The notes under the pieces were generated by a model. The model made no database searches and was not told where the DNA came from. It saw nothing but the letters and a program-made list of their open reading frames with translations. The translations under genes were made by a program, and so were the position numbers. Shown here in pieces: positions 11,224-24,300 of a stretch of 64,000 nt of DNA; position 1 is the stretch's first letter, and every line of letters starts with the position of its first letter. This DNA is from Pycnopodia helianthoides (Eukaryota > Echinodermata > Asteroidea > Forcipulatida > Asteriidae): contig CM063248.1 of assembly GCA_032158295.1 (NCBI GenBank), positions 1,201,828-1,265,827 of the forward strand, in the 5' to 3' direction.

Positions 11224-11960
11224 CTTTCAGCTTACCTGAAATTACCACAAATGTTACAAGTGTTTTATTTATGATAATCTATGCTCAAAAAGACAAAATC
11301 GTGAAAATAAACTTTTAAAAACAGCGAGATTGAAGACAAGGCATTTATACAAAAGCCAGCAAGTGTAGAGTCCCTTGCCACAGCCAAACGACACTGAAAT
11401 TGCTGAGCAACTGTTAAACATTTATCAGCAGTAAGCTGCACTTTAAACACAAGCTCGGTTTGTTCTTAAAACATGCCTTCAACAACACACGGCACTACAA
11501 TGTGTCACAATTAAAATTGAAGCTAAAAAAAAACAGCGCTAGTTAAAATCGGACCCAAGATGTCGCATGGTTCAAATTACGTTTACAAGCAATAACGACC
11601 CACCCTATATATTACCGCAAACCACGGTCATTGTAAATCGATGGACCTTACCAGATTATTATAGCTCAAGGCATAAAGCTAATCGCTCAAAAAATCAATA
11701 CAATAATTATTTATAGAGCAAATTTATTTATGAACCTAAAGTGTTTTTTTAGAGCTCCAAAAGAATCGATACGGCAAGCAGCGGCTGATCAAGGTGTTGA
11801 TCCAAGGGTCTGGAACTCTCACTGCTCTTAACGATTTTTTTTTTATGTTTCATTGTTTTTGCAAGCTTTAAACTTAATACTTCATCACAAATATAGCCCT
11901 AGGCATCACATAATGCACATTACGTTATTCCCTTCATTTCGCGAGCCAGTAACTTTGTCG
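11224..11960. other. Upstream flank of gene A, nothing recognised
   Basis: AT-rich sequence, presumably promoter and 5' flank of the PAN-domain exon. No repeat or exon could be supported. Confidence 0.35.
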
Positions 11961-11969
11961 TCTGTTTAT

Positions 11970-12345
<376 letters not shown>

Positions 12346-13201
12346 GGGTAATTTTTTGTTTTTTAATCCCTCCTGGATCCACACCCGGGTAGGTAAAGTT
12401 TCTACTGTGGCTCTTTACGAATGGAAAGATCGGTCGCGTTTTTGAAATATTACCAAAATCCGCAGCGAATATCTCCACGCATAAATAATAATCCTAAATA
12501 GGAATACACAATCTGAGAACGTTTCTCAGATTCAAATTAGGGGGGATAAAAACTGACATCTTTTTCCACCGATATCCACATTATTTTGAATTAAAATATT
12601 TCTCAAAATGCTTAATACCATCGAAAGTTGCTGTACTTCTGTCCTATGTCTGTTGTTATTGCCATTCATTTTTAGAGTGGTTACCTTTCGTATACCTTCC
12701 CTTTAAAACTTTGATAGGAGTCGGGAGGAATTCTTATAAACGGAAATGTAACTCTTGCCATTAAACAGCTAATAAAGCAAAAAGTTGCTTATGTGAATGC
12801 TATTTAAAAAATTTATGGTGTTTTTGCATAATTTAATAATAATTTGATATTTTTACATTTCTGGACTTTTCGTAATTATCGATCAAAATTCGGTACAAAA
12901 CTCAAAGTTTCGGAAATTGCAATATGTTTGAACTCAATTGCCTTATCGATTGAAAACATTTAAAATGAATTTCAGCAAAGATGACTTCTTGCCGTTTTCG
13001 TTCAAACTGGTTTAGCTTCGAATTGCCTCTTCGTACAGTATGACAGCAGTATACGGGTTCATTTTCATAAGCACTTATAGAGTAGTATGATATTTGCTTC
13101 AGGATTGCTAAGCACTTTCTATAAACACGCGATAGATGTGGTTGTGTGCCACACGCATCACAAGTTTAACTATACTGACCAAACCCCAGCAGGTGTCACG
13201 G
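12346..13201. other. Intergenic, no gene recognised
   Basis: AT-rich DNA without convincing open frames or repeats that I could match elsewhere in the window. Confidence 0.4.
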
Positions 13202-13323
13202 TTACTGCATGATAAGCATCTGAACCAGGGAACACAACTGCCTACCACACTGTGAACACCGGTCTCTAGCTTGTGTCAAGTCAGTGCTTGGGTATGTTTG
13301 GTGGGTTCCGAGGATTGGGTAAC
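13202..13323 (-). pseudogene. Broken Link-like last exon (relic 1)
   Basis: Minus strand. The acceptor and phase are as in genes A and B: it begins GYPI, continues DLTQARDRCSQCG and RQLCSLVQ, then meets a stop at 13202-13204. Directly beyond the break another frame reads DAYHAV, which matches the DAYDAG of intact copies. So a small deletion and frameshift destroyed it. No matching PAN exon was found upstream before 26 kb. It marks a lost third family member. Confidence 0.75.
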
Positions 13324-13589
13324 CTGTATAAGGAAAAAATTAAACTTCTTCATTTTTGCAGCAAACCCACTTCAGTATAATTATACATTTTGCTTTTTAA
13401 CTGATGATTTTTAGTTGTTCGTATGGTTTGACATAAAGCGCCCTCTGTGACTCCGCCGGGTTGATCAACAACGTTGTTTACATACTGACCTTTTCTCAGC
13501 CCAGCAGCAGTACCAAGCTCACACTGTTGATTCATAAGGGGTAATGTGTTCTCGTGCATTCTCGTAATAACATTTCCCAATCATTTTCG

Positions 13590-13770
13590 CCACATGAAGT
13601 AAATCGAGCCATTCGTCCTTTGACGTCGATCAGCCCCGGTTGTCATTGTGGTAACCTGCGTTGTATAAACACTGCAAATTTCAACTGAAACAGAGACCAC
13701 AACTGCATGCCACAGTGTACAAAACCCCGGCTCTCTAGCTTGCATCAAGTCGGCAGTTAAAGGGACACAC
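13590..13770 (-). pseudogene. Broken Link-like last exon (relic 2)
   Basis: Minus strand, frame-shifted remnants of the same exon: DLMQARE, then in another frame QLWSLFQLKFA, then in a third frame YNAGYHND. The order matches the intact last exon of genes A and B. Several indels separate the pieces. Together with relic 1 it indicates repeated local duplication and decay of this gene family. Confidence 0.65.
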
Positions 13771-14415
13771 GGGCTTCGTTTGGGCTAATTTGGCTACAAA
13801 ATAGACGAAAACATGACTCCAAAGGTTTTCCCGAAATGGAAAAAAAGGTTCATAAAAGAAACCATCAAATTTTACCGTTTTCGAGCTTTTCAAAAAAAAA
13901 AGGTGACGTGATTTATCTGAACTAAAATGCGGTGAGGAAAAAAACGTGATCTTCGAAGTAAGTTTTCCTTCCAGCCGTATAAAAGTAAATTACTGAACCA
14001 AATTTTAAAAAAAAAATTGTTGCAATTATTCATGAGTATTTGACAAAAAAGACTATGCATTCAGATTATGGATACAAGTTGCAAATAACGATGACAAACC
14101 GAACGTAAGCTCCGCATTCAGAGAGTTACATGCAACGGAAGCGTGTTTTACGGCGCACCAGCGTGGGAGATAGCGGTTAAACCTTGGGGCATGTCCCGTA
14201 CAGCCGCTGCCGTGTCTCGTGGGGGCCAGAGAGACAAACCCCAGGGGCAGGAACTCCCCCCAGCGTGCCGGTCTAGACGTGAGCTTGGGTGCTTGTTAGA
14301 GGGCTAGGGAGAGCCAGACCATTAATTACCGTGTTGTTTTACGAGGGTTTTAGTACATGTGTGTACCCCTAGTTATTATCCCCTTACTATTGTCACGTCT
14401 ACACACGCGGTCTAC
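13757..14415 (+). repeat. Interspersed repeat B, copy 1
   Basis: About 600 bp aligning with 59472-60068 in the same orientation. Landmarks in order: AAAGGGACACAC, AACATGACTCCAAAGG, AAAGAAACCATCAAATTTT, CTTCCAGCCGTATAAAAGTAAA, ATTCATGAGTATTTGACA, GTCTCGTGGGG, and ACGAGGGTTTTAGT. It contains TATAAAA and ends about 175 bp before a helicase-like frame; the second copy ends about 350 bp before a methyltransferase-like exon. Confidence 0.85.
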
Positions 14416-14589
14416 GTCTATGTAATAGTAGCTGTTTGGGAGGCTGACTCAGAAGGATCTGGATCGAAACAGCGTCTTGATGATTTTGGATTTGCTGCCC
14501 GGAAAAAAACAGGCAGATCAAAACGAGGCTAATTTGCATAATGTATATTGAGGCGTTTAGCGACAGATATTGTGTACGGTACCTAGACG

Positions 14590-14949
14590 TTGGTGATGTT
14601 AGTATGCCTCGAGGTAATAGCTTTGAGAAGTACTGTGAGTTTTGAACCGGCGTTAGAATTTGCGAGAATTAAACTTGCCCTTGAAGAGTTTAAAAGTCAT
14701 CAAACCACCACAATTCATAATTTTGTGGAAGGTCACTATTTAGTTGTATATTTACCCACTGGATTTTGGAAAAGTGCTATTTTTCAAGCAGCTACTATCG
14801 TTAGAGACTATTTGAATGAACTGCACGGAAACCCCGATCAAGGTGACACCAGGAAGGAGAAGCCTCTTGTGCTTGTTATCGTACCACTGAAGGCGCTCGC
14901 TGTTGAGCAGCTTGAAAGAGCACAACAAATTGGCTTATTCACGGGGTGA
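14590..14949 (+). pseudogene. RecQ-like DEAD helicase fragment
   Basis: One open frame holds about 90 residues of a RecQ-type helicase N-terminal core: FKSHQTTTIHNFVEGHYLVV, then the motif I region LPTGFWKSAIFQAA, and motif Ia VPLKALAVEQLERAQQIGL. The normal P-loop GYGKS/GTGKS is changed to GFWKS, losing the loop glycine, and the frame stops at 14947-14949 before motif II. Further degraded pieces may follow at 15011-15300. Such fragments are commonly parts of mobile elements. Non-functional as it stands. Confidence 0.7.
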
Positions 14950-15466
14950 AATGAAAATAAAGGATGACACGTGAAGCGTTTTCCACCAATCAAATGGCAA
15001 TTATCTCTTTATGGGGTTATATGAACATTTTAAAAAGGGTCTTGAATCTTTAAGAGGAAAGAGCCTTTTTTGCAAAGGGCCCTCCATTAGAAAATCAAAA
15101 AATCTACGGAATCATTTTTGGAGGGGCATCAGAGCCAAAACCAGTGACAACAGATGTCATGACCCAAGATGTACGTACAGGACAACTATCGTATACGTAT
15201 ACGTCCATCGTGAACTAACACGTGCACAAAAGCGGTATCTTTTTATTAGAGCTTCAACAACCTTTGATCTGGATGTTTGCATCGGAAAACACACGTGAGG
15301 TCGAGGCACCGGCATTCCTAAAAGTTGTAATCATCTACACTCTAAAAATTGAAGTGCTAATTCTAACACTTAAAGATTCAATATTTAGCACTTTTAAGAG
15401 CTTGTATAGTGACTGCACTTGGAGTGCTGGTTTAGCACGAGCATGCGTGCTACAATAGTAGCACTC

Positions 15467-15986
15467 AGAAAGAGCTAAACTAGAGCACTTTAGGTGCTAC
15501 TGTCATTGAGGTGCTGCACCCATAAGAGCTAAACTAGAGCACTTTAGGTGCTACTGTCATTGAGGTGCTTCACCCATAAGAGCTAAACTAGAGCACTTTA
15601 GGTGCTACTGTCATTGAGGTGCTGCACCCATAAGAGCTAAACTAGAGCACTTTAGGTGCTACTGTCATTGAGGTGCTGCACCCATAAGAGCTAAACTAGA
15701 GCACTTTAGGTGCTACTGTCATTGAGGTGCTGCACCCATAAGAGCTAAACTAGAGCACTTTAGGTGCTACTGTCATTGAGGTGCTGCACCCATAAGAGCT
15801 AAACTAGAGCACTTTAGGTGCTACTGTCATTGAGGTGCTGCACCCATAAGAGCTAAACTAGAGCACTTTAGGTGCTACTGCCATTGAGGTGCTGCACCCA
15901 TAAGAGCTAAACTAGAGCACTTTAGGTGCTACGGCCATTGAGGTGCTGCACCCATAAGAGCTAAACTAGAGCACTTTAGGTGCTAT
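15467..15986 (+). repeat. 54-bp tandem array, about 9.6 copies, inside the transposon
   Basis: The unit contains AAGAGCTAAACTAGAGCACT, TTAGGTGCTACTGTCATTG and AGGTGCTGCACCCAT. Copies are nearly identical apart from a few single-base changes (CTTCAC for CTGCAC; GCCATT for GTCATT in the last copies). The unit shares AGCAC/GTGCT words with the transposon termini, so it probably arose by amplification of subterminal sequence. Confidence 0.95.
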
Positions 15987-17296
15987 TTTCAGCAACTCTA
16001 GGACACAAAATAATGTACTCAACTGAGTTACATGTACATGTTTATGTAAAATTTTATTATCAGAAACATGAGAACATATTAAATTTGAGAAGTTCAGTTG
16101 CAATACATAAACGTACAAATATATAAACTTCTCTAAATATTATAAGATCCATTAATTTTTACAGAGGGGGGGTGTTCAGGCTTTACAGATTTGTTTCAAA
16201 TTTTGTTTCTTACCACTAACAAGTTTCTGCAGTGACCCTGGTCTGATTATTTCAGTGCAAAAGCCAAAAGACCACCCCAGCATAATAAACAAGACCAAAA
16301 AAACTCCCCAAAACAGACACATGAAATCAGCTTGTAAATAAGACTGTTAGCATAAACTAAAACATAATGGCCTAGATTAAGGGAGGTGTTTGACCCCCAA
16401 TATCTTGCCTCTGTATCTGCCCCTGAGATTTTCTAACTGAAGGTTGACACAGAACAGGTTAAAACCCTACCAAAATTATACAGCATAAGTTTTCATCACA
16501 TCAAATCAACTTGACTCTTTACACACTCCAACAATATATCAATGACTATCAAGTAGGCCCAAACAGTGTGGAAATCCAGCATTAAAAAACACATTAATTT
16601 TTGTTGTAAGGCCAAACAAAACAGCTGTGTTTCCTATTACGTTTGAAAGAACATGGGTACTATTTCTGGGTTTTTTATAACAAAGATTTACATGATTTCT
16701 TTGTGAAAGGGTGTGTGGCAATAGCAAACACAACTATTTTTTTGTCTAGCCTAATTGAAAATTGTATTTATAATATTAAGAGACTGTTTCCTTCCGTCCA
16801 AAAAAACCAGTATATCATTATCCTTTTTTTCATGAATACAATGCCCCAAAGTTCAGGTATAAATTAACAAAAGCACCGCAATTAAAAGTAGTATTAGGTA
16901 TATGCCACACAATTTACTCTCAAACTGATGTCTCAAGTCCTAAATTTAGATTTCTGCCATCAGAATTGTAGGCTTAAAAAAAGGCTGGGAACCTTTATGT
17001 TAAATTTAGGTTTCGTTTCCTGGTTAAAGTTTCAAAAGTTGTACAAAAAACACTTGCCTATTTTGAATTAAGAGAATGATTTAAAATGTGTATCTGAAAT
17101 ACAGAATGATTAATTGCCTTCTATCAACATAATACAGCAATAAATCACCTCAAACCAACTTCACTCTTATTAGAAGTTAACACTCAGATTCCTTGTTTTG
17201 AAATCCGAAAACTTCAAATGTATAAAAAACACCAATCTAAAGGAACAAGATACTAACAATGCTTCAAACTCTCCATGTGATAAGCACTCACAGTAC

Positions 17297-17602
17297 CTTG
17301 AGTGCCCTGGCTATAAATTCAATGACTCGTGGTGGCACCTTGCCTGAATATTTCAGTCCGTATATCTGAGTTTGCAGGTAGCCAAAGAAGTTGGGTAGTT
17401 GAGCAGAATATTCAAAGTTGAAGGTGCAGTGGCTCTTGAAGAGTATATCCACAGCTGATGTGATGTTCGATGATGGAAGGGGGAAGCGGTAGTTCTTTAT
17501 CTTCAAAACGATCTGATGTATCTGTGGTTTGGCGACAAAGGCAATGAGAGTGGGCTGCTTTGTGGTATTACTGCTCAGCACTTCCTCAAGCAATGTGGTG
17601 AC
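17297..17602 (-). CDS. Internal exon resembling SAMD3-like / transposon-borne protein C-terminus
   Basis: A 102-codon minus-strand stretch, open throughout, between an AG acceptor (TTTAACAG) and a GT donor (AAG then GTACTG), phase 0 at both ends. Notable blocks are VTTLLEEVLSS, then SAVDILFKSHCTFNFEYS and LPNFFGYLQTQIYGLKY. The pattern of a hydrophobic helix with FN.EY and F..FL...IY resembles the C-terminal domain of SAMD3-like proteins, which are widespread and often multicopy in fish and invertebrates. The assignment is from memory and tentative. It lies within the transposon, so it may be cargo or part of its own protein. Confidence 0.5.
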
Positions 17603-18406
17603 CTGTTAAAAACAATTTAGACCTTTTAATCTATGGAAAATCACTAAAGCTAGGAGTTTAATAAAAGATATCTAGGGTATGCCTCCTGTGCTTATTGGTT
17701 ATATTGCAATATAAAATGCAGATTACGACTCATCAAATCCTACTTGTTATATAAATTCACAGGCCCATAATGAAGGATTTTACTGCACGTTGAATGGGGC
17801 TGGATCGTACGTGGACTATACGTTCGACCTGTAGGTTTAACGACACGCAAGCCATGGCCTCCATGCATGCATGCTGCATGCCCATGCAATCGACGCACAT
17901 GATTCATGAACAATGTTGAATCAGAACGGGCCTTTTCACTAGACGAAATCGTTTAAAATATTGTCATCAACAAACGCAAGTGTAACTTCAGTGTGATCCA
18001 TGCATGATAATAAAACCATCTTGGGTATAATAATCAATTTATTGTTTGCTTACCTTGTCAAATTTGCTGAACGATCGTGTAAAGTTACACAGAGGGCATA
18101 TGCATCAACATGGCGGCGGGCGAAAGTCTGCGTGATCACCTCACATCAATTGACCAATCAAAAACAGTCTTGCATAACACCGAAGATAGGTGCTAATTGG
18201 TATTGCCATTTCAGTATACAAAGTGTTAATTTAACACCTCAGGTGCAGTCAAGGAAGCCTCACTATTCAACAATCATATTCAGCACGTACTTTTCAGCAC
18301 GTCTACTTTGTGGGAGAAATTGTAACACTATTGGTGCTGCTTTGTGCACTTCAGGTGCACACACTTGCTTAGCACCCAGTATTTAGCACTTTTGTTTTTA
18401 GAGTGT

Positions 18407-19049
18407 ATCTTGGCAAAGAAGAAATTTTCATTTAACCTGTCAATTTTAGAAGTGTGTTCACGGGCTTGCTCCAAGTAGACTTTGTTACGACTTAGAAATG
18501 TACTTCGACAGGCATAGTATTAATACCAGAAATACAGACTCTCTTAATGTTCTTGTCCCTCAACCCAATGTTGTTTTGGGAATAATATTCCTTCTTCTAT
18601 CCAAAATTCCTCCTCCATCGAATTTTTTTTAAGTTTATAATAGAAACTGTTCTTTCAGTAGTTTTCTTTTTTGTTGTAATTTTTTGTTCTGTTGTCTTTT
18701 CCGTTTTCTAGTCCGTCGTAATTGTTTGACTTCCTGTGCATTGATGTAAAACAGCCTCTGCTGATATTTTTATCCTGTATAAAAGTGTTGAAATAAATTA
18801 TATATATACATATGAGTAATTTTGTTTATAAATCAACATTGCATTGACGAAAATAAAAATAATTGTGACCTTTCCTTTAAGCTTTATCGGAGCTCACTAG
18901 GGCTTACTAGTAATGTGACCCGAGTCATCGAGGATCATGGCGAATCGAACACACCTTTACCTTATAAATGATTCAAACCGTCGATAAATATTTGAGCATT
19001 CAACCGTACTTTGGTAATTAAGTGATGTTGGAAAGCTTTTAATGGTGCG
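18407..19049. other. Intergenic, no gene recognised
   Basis: AT-rich flank to the right of the transposon. No supported feature. Confidence 0.4.
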
Positions 19050-19200
19050 GACAATAGACTGTGCAAGTCTCGCGCGTATTCGAACATTGGAACCCCTTAA
19101 AGTGCGCGAGTTTCTTTCCTATACGCGCTGATGCAATGTACGTGGGACCAAAGTGGTCCCAAAAATGTTCGAATGCGCGCGAGACTTGCACGGTCTGTAG
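19050..19200. repeat. Short palindromic MITE
   Basis: Inverted ends: CAATAGACTGTGCAAGTCTC...ATTCGAACA at 19050-19084 and TGTTCGAATGCGCGCGAGAC...GTCTGTAG at 19166-19200. The inside holds a small perfect hairpin GGGACCAAAGTGGTCCC. A related half-end (ACACTGTGCGAGTCTC) occurs at 45312, just after AGK exon 10. Confidence 0.8.
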
Positions 19201-19497
19201 AAAGTAACTACATCTATAACGGGCACCACTATGTGTAAATCTTATTTGGGGAGTGTTCGCTTTGAAAAATGCCGGTGTGGTCTCGACGTTAGAAGTTATT
19301 AAGTAATCTTGAAGTACATTTGATAAAATCATGAAAATGTATCATTGTAATTAAAGACCAGCTTGAACAAAAACGGCAACAATTAAGAGATTTTTGCTGA
19401 ATTTTATTTTAAAATGTGTTCAATGAATAAGGAAAATGAGTTCACATGAGGGTAAACAAATTTTAATTTTAGCAAAACAATTATTTTGAAATCCATT

Positions 19498-19660
19498 CTT
19501 GGTTGCTTTTCAGAAAGATTCGCGAAGAGGCCTGTGACGTCGTCACTCGTGTTACGTCATTTGTGGGAGTTTCGTTTTGTATAGCCGCTCTGTTGCAGTA
19601 ACAACGCAACATCCCACAGATGACGTCAAAGTATTGTCATTTTGACGCATACCGTCAACG
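19498..19660 (+). repeat. Diverged third copy of the CRE-containing duplicated segment
   Basis: Shares GGTTGCTTTTC, TTCGCGAA, GTGACGTCGTCA and GTGGGAGT...GTTTTGTATA with 28.45-28.56 kb and 30.87-30.97 kb, in the same order. More diverged than those two copies. Confidence 0.55.
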
Positions 19661-21038
19661 GCAAAGGAGTAGCTAATTTTTCAAAACCTTGAGGTCGGTG
19701 CCTAATTTTTTTGATCGATATTCACACAAAAATTTGTGTAAAAATACATAAATTACGATTATAGATTTTAAAAACACATTATAAGCAAGTTTAAATATAA
19801 TTCCCACTAACAACATGTTCACTGAGGTAGCCATTTCACACAAACTACAACACCAATGATGTAAAGTCTCAATTGAACGTAGCAGTGAGATTTACTGACG
19901 GTATGCATCCAGTCGTTTTAAGCAGTATGTCTGTTCTACGGCTGGATGGCCTAAAGTAGCGGTTGTATGAAGAAGAAAAAAGTTACTGATAAAACAATGT
20001 CAATTGTTTATAACTTCAAGAATAATTTACTAGTAAGCTTTTTTCCATGGCATTTTGAACAGGTCAGCTATCTAGGCACTCTTTTCACAACGACAGAGCT
20101 GAAATGTACATAAAAGTCGCATTCTTAATCGATACTAACACTATTACTACGTTTTCACATATTTTGTTAAGTTATGTTAAATATTTCTTCTCTTTCCATT
20201 CGGAAAAAGGGTGAAATTGAACACCATTGCCGCCCAACGCCGCCCATGTTTGCCCATCTGGCCTCCCCGCCCTTGCTTTCGTTGTGCTAATAATATCCAG
20301 TACGTTACATCTAGTCTCATCTTTTAACCAATAGGGTGCAATCCCACCAGTCGGGCACTATCCAAACCCCAAACGAAATGGACTGCCGATTTATTTAGGA
20401 TTTTGTTTAACTAACAAGAAGAGAAAACGAACAGAGACTCTTAAATTGTATCCATAGGAACGGTCACCCCACGCAGTAATCTTACTCCCCTCTGTATTAT
20501 AAAAGTTAATTCCCGTCTGCCCCCCCCCCCCGCCTTCCATAAAATGAGGTAACTTCTAAGTGCGTCACTACCTGTCACCTATAGTCCGACACCCTTATGT
20601 TATTTTTATTATCGGTTTATTAAAATCTGCTTTATAAATCAGCCTAACAGGCTGAATTACATACAGATGAACAAGCAGTAAAAATGTACATCATTATCAA
20701 AATCACACATATAGCATTAACACATATAGCAGAACAAATTTCCACATTCAAAATGCTGATCAAGTAAGGAATGGGACTATTATTTGTATCGGTTTGCCTT
20801 AATGTAGTTTCCTAATCCTTACACCTAGCGTATAGATCACATGGGGTTTATTTGAACAGGGGTTGTCAGATCATTGGGTGCCGCATCAGAAACGGACTGT
20901 TCACAACCAGTGGGCCTACTCTAAAATAAATTTTAAATTACGCACAGTACATACTGTCGCTTATTTTAATGGCTGTCTCTCCGTAACGCAGCAGAGTTGT
21001 ATTCGAGTCATCATTCCTCGAGTCCATCATTTTCCATA
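19661..21038. other. Intergenic, no gene recognised
   Basis: Mixed AT-rich sequence with a poly-C tract at 20520 and no long open frame. No domain-bearing frame seen on either strand. Confidence 0.4.
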
Positions 21039-21216
21039 GACCTTACGCACGTGACGTATTTTGAGTAGGGCGCCCTCCGCTAGAGGTCAAAAGAAGGTTA
21101 CTCATTAACCGATTCTGTGCGCAGCGCGTACAAAGATGTGTGTTTTCCATTGTTACGTCATCTTTTTACCTCTAAGATGGCGGCGTGATAACGTCAATGC
21201 ATAAGGTCCATTCTGA
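21039..21216. repeat. CRE-containing MITE, family C (diverged copy)
   Basis: Ends ATAGACCTTACGCACGTGACGT and ACGTCAATGCATAAGGTCCATT are roughly inverted, with CpG-rich interior. It resembles the copies at 31.6, 53.2 and 57.3 kb, which share TAGACC...GCA...TGACG termini. Confidence 0.45.
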
Positions 21217-21322
21217 GTCTAGTCAGAGTAATCACGAATGTGACTCGGCTTAAGTCAGAGTCTGATTTAAGAGCCAAGAGAGTCAGCCACACTGTAGTGA
21301 TCGGATAAACCTCTGGTTCGAG

Positions 21323-24300
21323 TTAATTGTTACAAGGACAACAAAAAACATTCGACTTGTCATAGGGTCTTGGAGTATTCGGTATCAGACTCTTTTCGAG
21401 GTCTCCATTAACTATGTAGTAGCACTCCTCATCTGCGTAGTAATATTGCCAACACGACTCAACCCTTGCATCACGAGAAGGTGTATCGTAAAAGCACCAT
21501 TGGTTGTCACGATAGCCAGCATCGTAGGCATCTTTCAACTGACCCAATGAACACACCTGCAGATGATGTTCACTGCAAAGCTCTTGAGCCCGCGTGAGGT
21601 CACCTACCGGACACTCTTCCGCGGTTTTGATGATCGGATAACCTGCAACATACATTGTAAGAATGTTACAAGAGAAAGAAGATGTGTTGTTTTTAGAGGT
21701 TTTTGTTATTCTTTGGGCAAAACAATGTACAGGCAGAAGCCGACTGGGAAAAGGAAAATTTTTAAAAACTGTCATCACAAAAGACAGTCAAAACGAGTGT
21801 TCCAATTTCCCCAGTTTAGCATTCTTTGGTCAAATAAGATCATTCAAATTCATTCAGACGCAAAGATCATTAAATTTCTTAAAAGCCAGCAGAAAGAACC
21901 TTTTTTAACATAGAATTCTCAAAAAATGTAAATTGAAGTTAAAAGTAAAACAAAATGGCAAGAGAAGCCCATAGGCTATCCCAATTAGTTTCAACAACAA
22001 TTAATTAAATTTCATTAAAACGTATTAAGTTCACGCATGTTTGCCTAATTCGGTCAAAATAGCAACGTTGCTACTACTGTATTCAATTTCTTTTTCGTGC
22101 ACAATTAATGATGTCGTGCTTCTCATTCGGGTTCGTTTCAGTCATTCTGTTTCATTACAACATTTCCACCATTCTTAAGTCGAAATTTAATGATCTTTGC
22201 GTCTGAATGAATTTGAATGATCTTATTTATTGACCAATGAATGCTAAACTGGGGAAATTGAACACTTGGTTTTGACTGTTGAAGGCTGATGCAACGGAGC
22301 ATTTGTTTTTAAAAATAATTGAGTGGATTAGGTTTGAACTGAACGAGTATTTGTTAAAATTGGGCGGGAAAAGCTAGATATTGTCTCCCGTAGTACACCC
22401 TATTCGTCTTATGTTGGATAGCATTCAAATGTTTGTTGTAATCCCTTGAAAATTACGCTCACTTGTTATAAGGCCTGTTTGGGTATTTGGTGGCTAATTT
22501 CTAATATTTTTCAAGATTACTATTTTAAGATTCAAGTCTTGATTGATCTTGAGACGGTCAATCCGGTTCGTAATTATTGACAAGTCAATTTACTGTATTT
22601 AAAACTTGTTTAAAACAATCCGGGACCCCATCAAAACGAATAACTATACACTCTGCGCCCATCAGGCGCTTTTCAAGTGTCTTTTTGACTTAAGCGTGTA
22701 CTACGTTTTTGTGGAGGACGCTATCAATTTTAAATCACCCAAACCATTAGGTAAAAACCCTTTTGACTAAACAAAATAAATTGAAGCAATTTTGTTTAGA
22801 TCAGCCTACATGTGTCTCTTTAGTCAATCAACCATTAGTTGGAATAAAACCCTTTGTTTACACAACTCAGCGAGAGTATCATAAACTCTTACATCTTCCC
22901 ATTCTAATCTTTGCAACACTAACATACTCTATCTATATAAACAACCGGGGCACTGCAGGGTGCAGTCCCTGTACAAGTCTATAGAGAAGAAGCCACCTGA
23001 AAACCAAATGGTTCATTTCATCCAGTAGTGGCTATAATAGCCCCAATGCTAAGTTATTGATGTACAATTCCTATGGGAATTCCGGGAGAGCTGGTTATTG
23101 ATGGAATTTTTGCCAGTGAAAATAAACAACGACATTTTTCGTGCTATTTGGCTAGGTGTATTTGGGGAACTTGGACATTTTGGGGATAAAAAAAAATAAA
23201 TGGCGGAGTACTGACTTTTTAATTAAAAACGGAAACTTGAAAAGTGCTCGATGGCACTCTGCAAGATTTTAAGTTACCTTTTTTGATCGTGTCCAAGCAC
23301 CAGGTACCAGCACCATACAGATCGTCCTGAAACATAAAGGGAAAATAACCGAACATGAAAGTTATACAAACAAATTTGTGTTGGGTTTTACTTATTATAC
23401 GTTTATCAAATGGTTTGCCTACATTCTGTATTCACATGATTTTGTACAGTCATTAATTTCGACTGTACCCGTTTGCGATTTTCTAAAAAAGCAGCACGGG
23501 TGCGGCTGGATATTCTGCCCCCCCCCGGAGATTTTGTCACCCCCCCCCCCCCATACGGAGAATTGTGTGAAGATTTCGTCTGACATTTCTTCCTCTTTTG
23601 AATTAACTTCTTTCAGCCCACACACACCGGGGGACAAAAATCCCCTCTGACACTGGCTGTTGTCTTCGCACGACGTTGTAATATCAAATAAATGAAAATG
23701 GAAACAGTGATAACTTTACGTCTATTCTCAGGTTATATTTACGTGTAAAACAAAACCAACAAACGAGTTCTCGTACCCCGACATCTCGCGTAAAACAATG
23801 ACATAATGTTCTACAAAAAGACCACTACAGTCTTTATACACTACACTTGCATTTACGCATAAAAACAAAATTTCCGTGTAGATTTATTTCAAACCAAGGT
23901 CCATGAGTTTTGTTGATAACTAGAAATCAAGTGTTCGTAAAACCGAACACAGAGGGGTTTCGGTCGCTGGATTAAAAAGATATGATATTATGATTCCATA
24001 ATGAAAATTACACGTGGAATCCAAATTAAGTATAAGTTTGGTCAAAAAACCTAGATGAACTCTGTATAAATATTTTGTATTTGAACATCCTGTTAAAACC
24101 GGAAGGAAAGGTCATAAGTGGGGTCATACTTTGAATAAAATGACAAATGTGTCATAATCTACAAGACGGCACAAAGATTATGACTTGAAGACGTGCGTTC
24201 AAGAGATATAATTTTTTGAGCTTCCTGTTTGAACCAGAAGGAAGTATCAAAGTCAGGTCATATTTTAAATAAAATGTCAAAAGTGTAATAAGCTAAAAGA

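Larger units (their letters stand above)
15337..18406. mobile_element. DNA transposon, 3.07 kb, with TIRs and 4-bp target duplication
   Basis: The left end is ACACTCTAAAAA (15337) and the right end TTTTTAGAGTGT (to 18406). Both sides are flanked by ATCT, a likely 4-bp target duplication. Subterminal sequence is related at both ends (TATTTAGCACTTTT at 15389 and 18379). The inside carries a 54-bp tandem array near the left end and a spliced-looking minus-strand exon (17297-17602). The superfamily could not be assigned because no transposase catalytic motif was recognised. Confidence 0.75.

Noticed and set aside
15467..15986. Possible CRISPR-like array of regular repeats
   Set aside because: The 54-bp units are contiguous and identical throughout with no unique spacers, and the genome is eukaryotic. 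It is a tandem repeat inside a transposon. The 20-bp array at 47.5 kb was rejected for the same reason.
23378..23650. Frame with a Pro-rich segment around poly-C tracts
   Set aside because: Created by homopolymer runs, with no supporting splice or domain evidence. It lies just upstream of the gene B linker exon, on the opposite strand.
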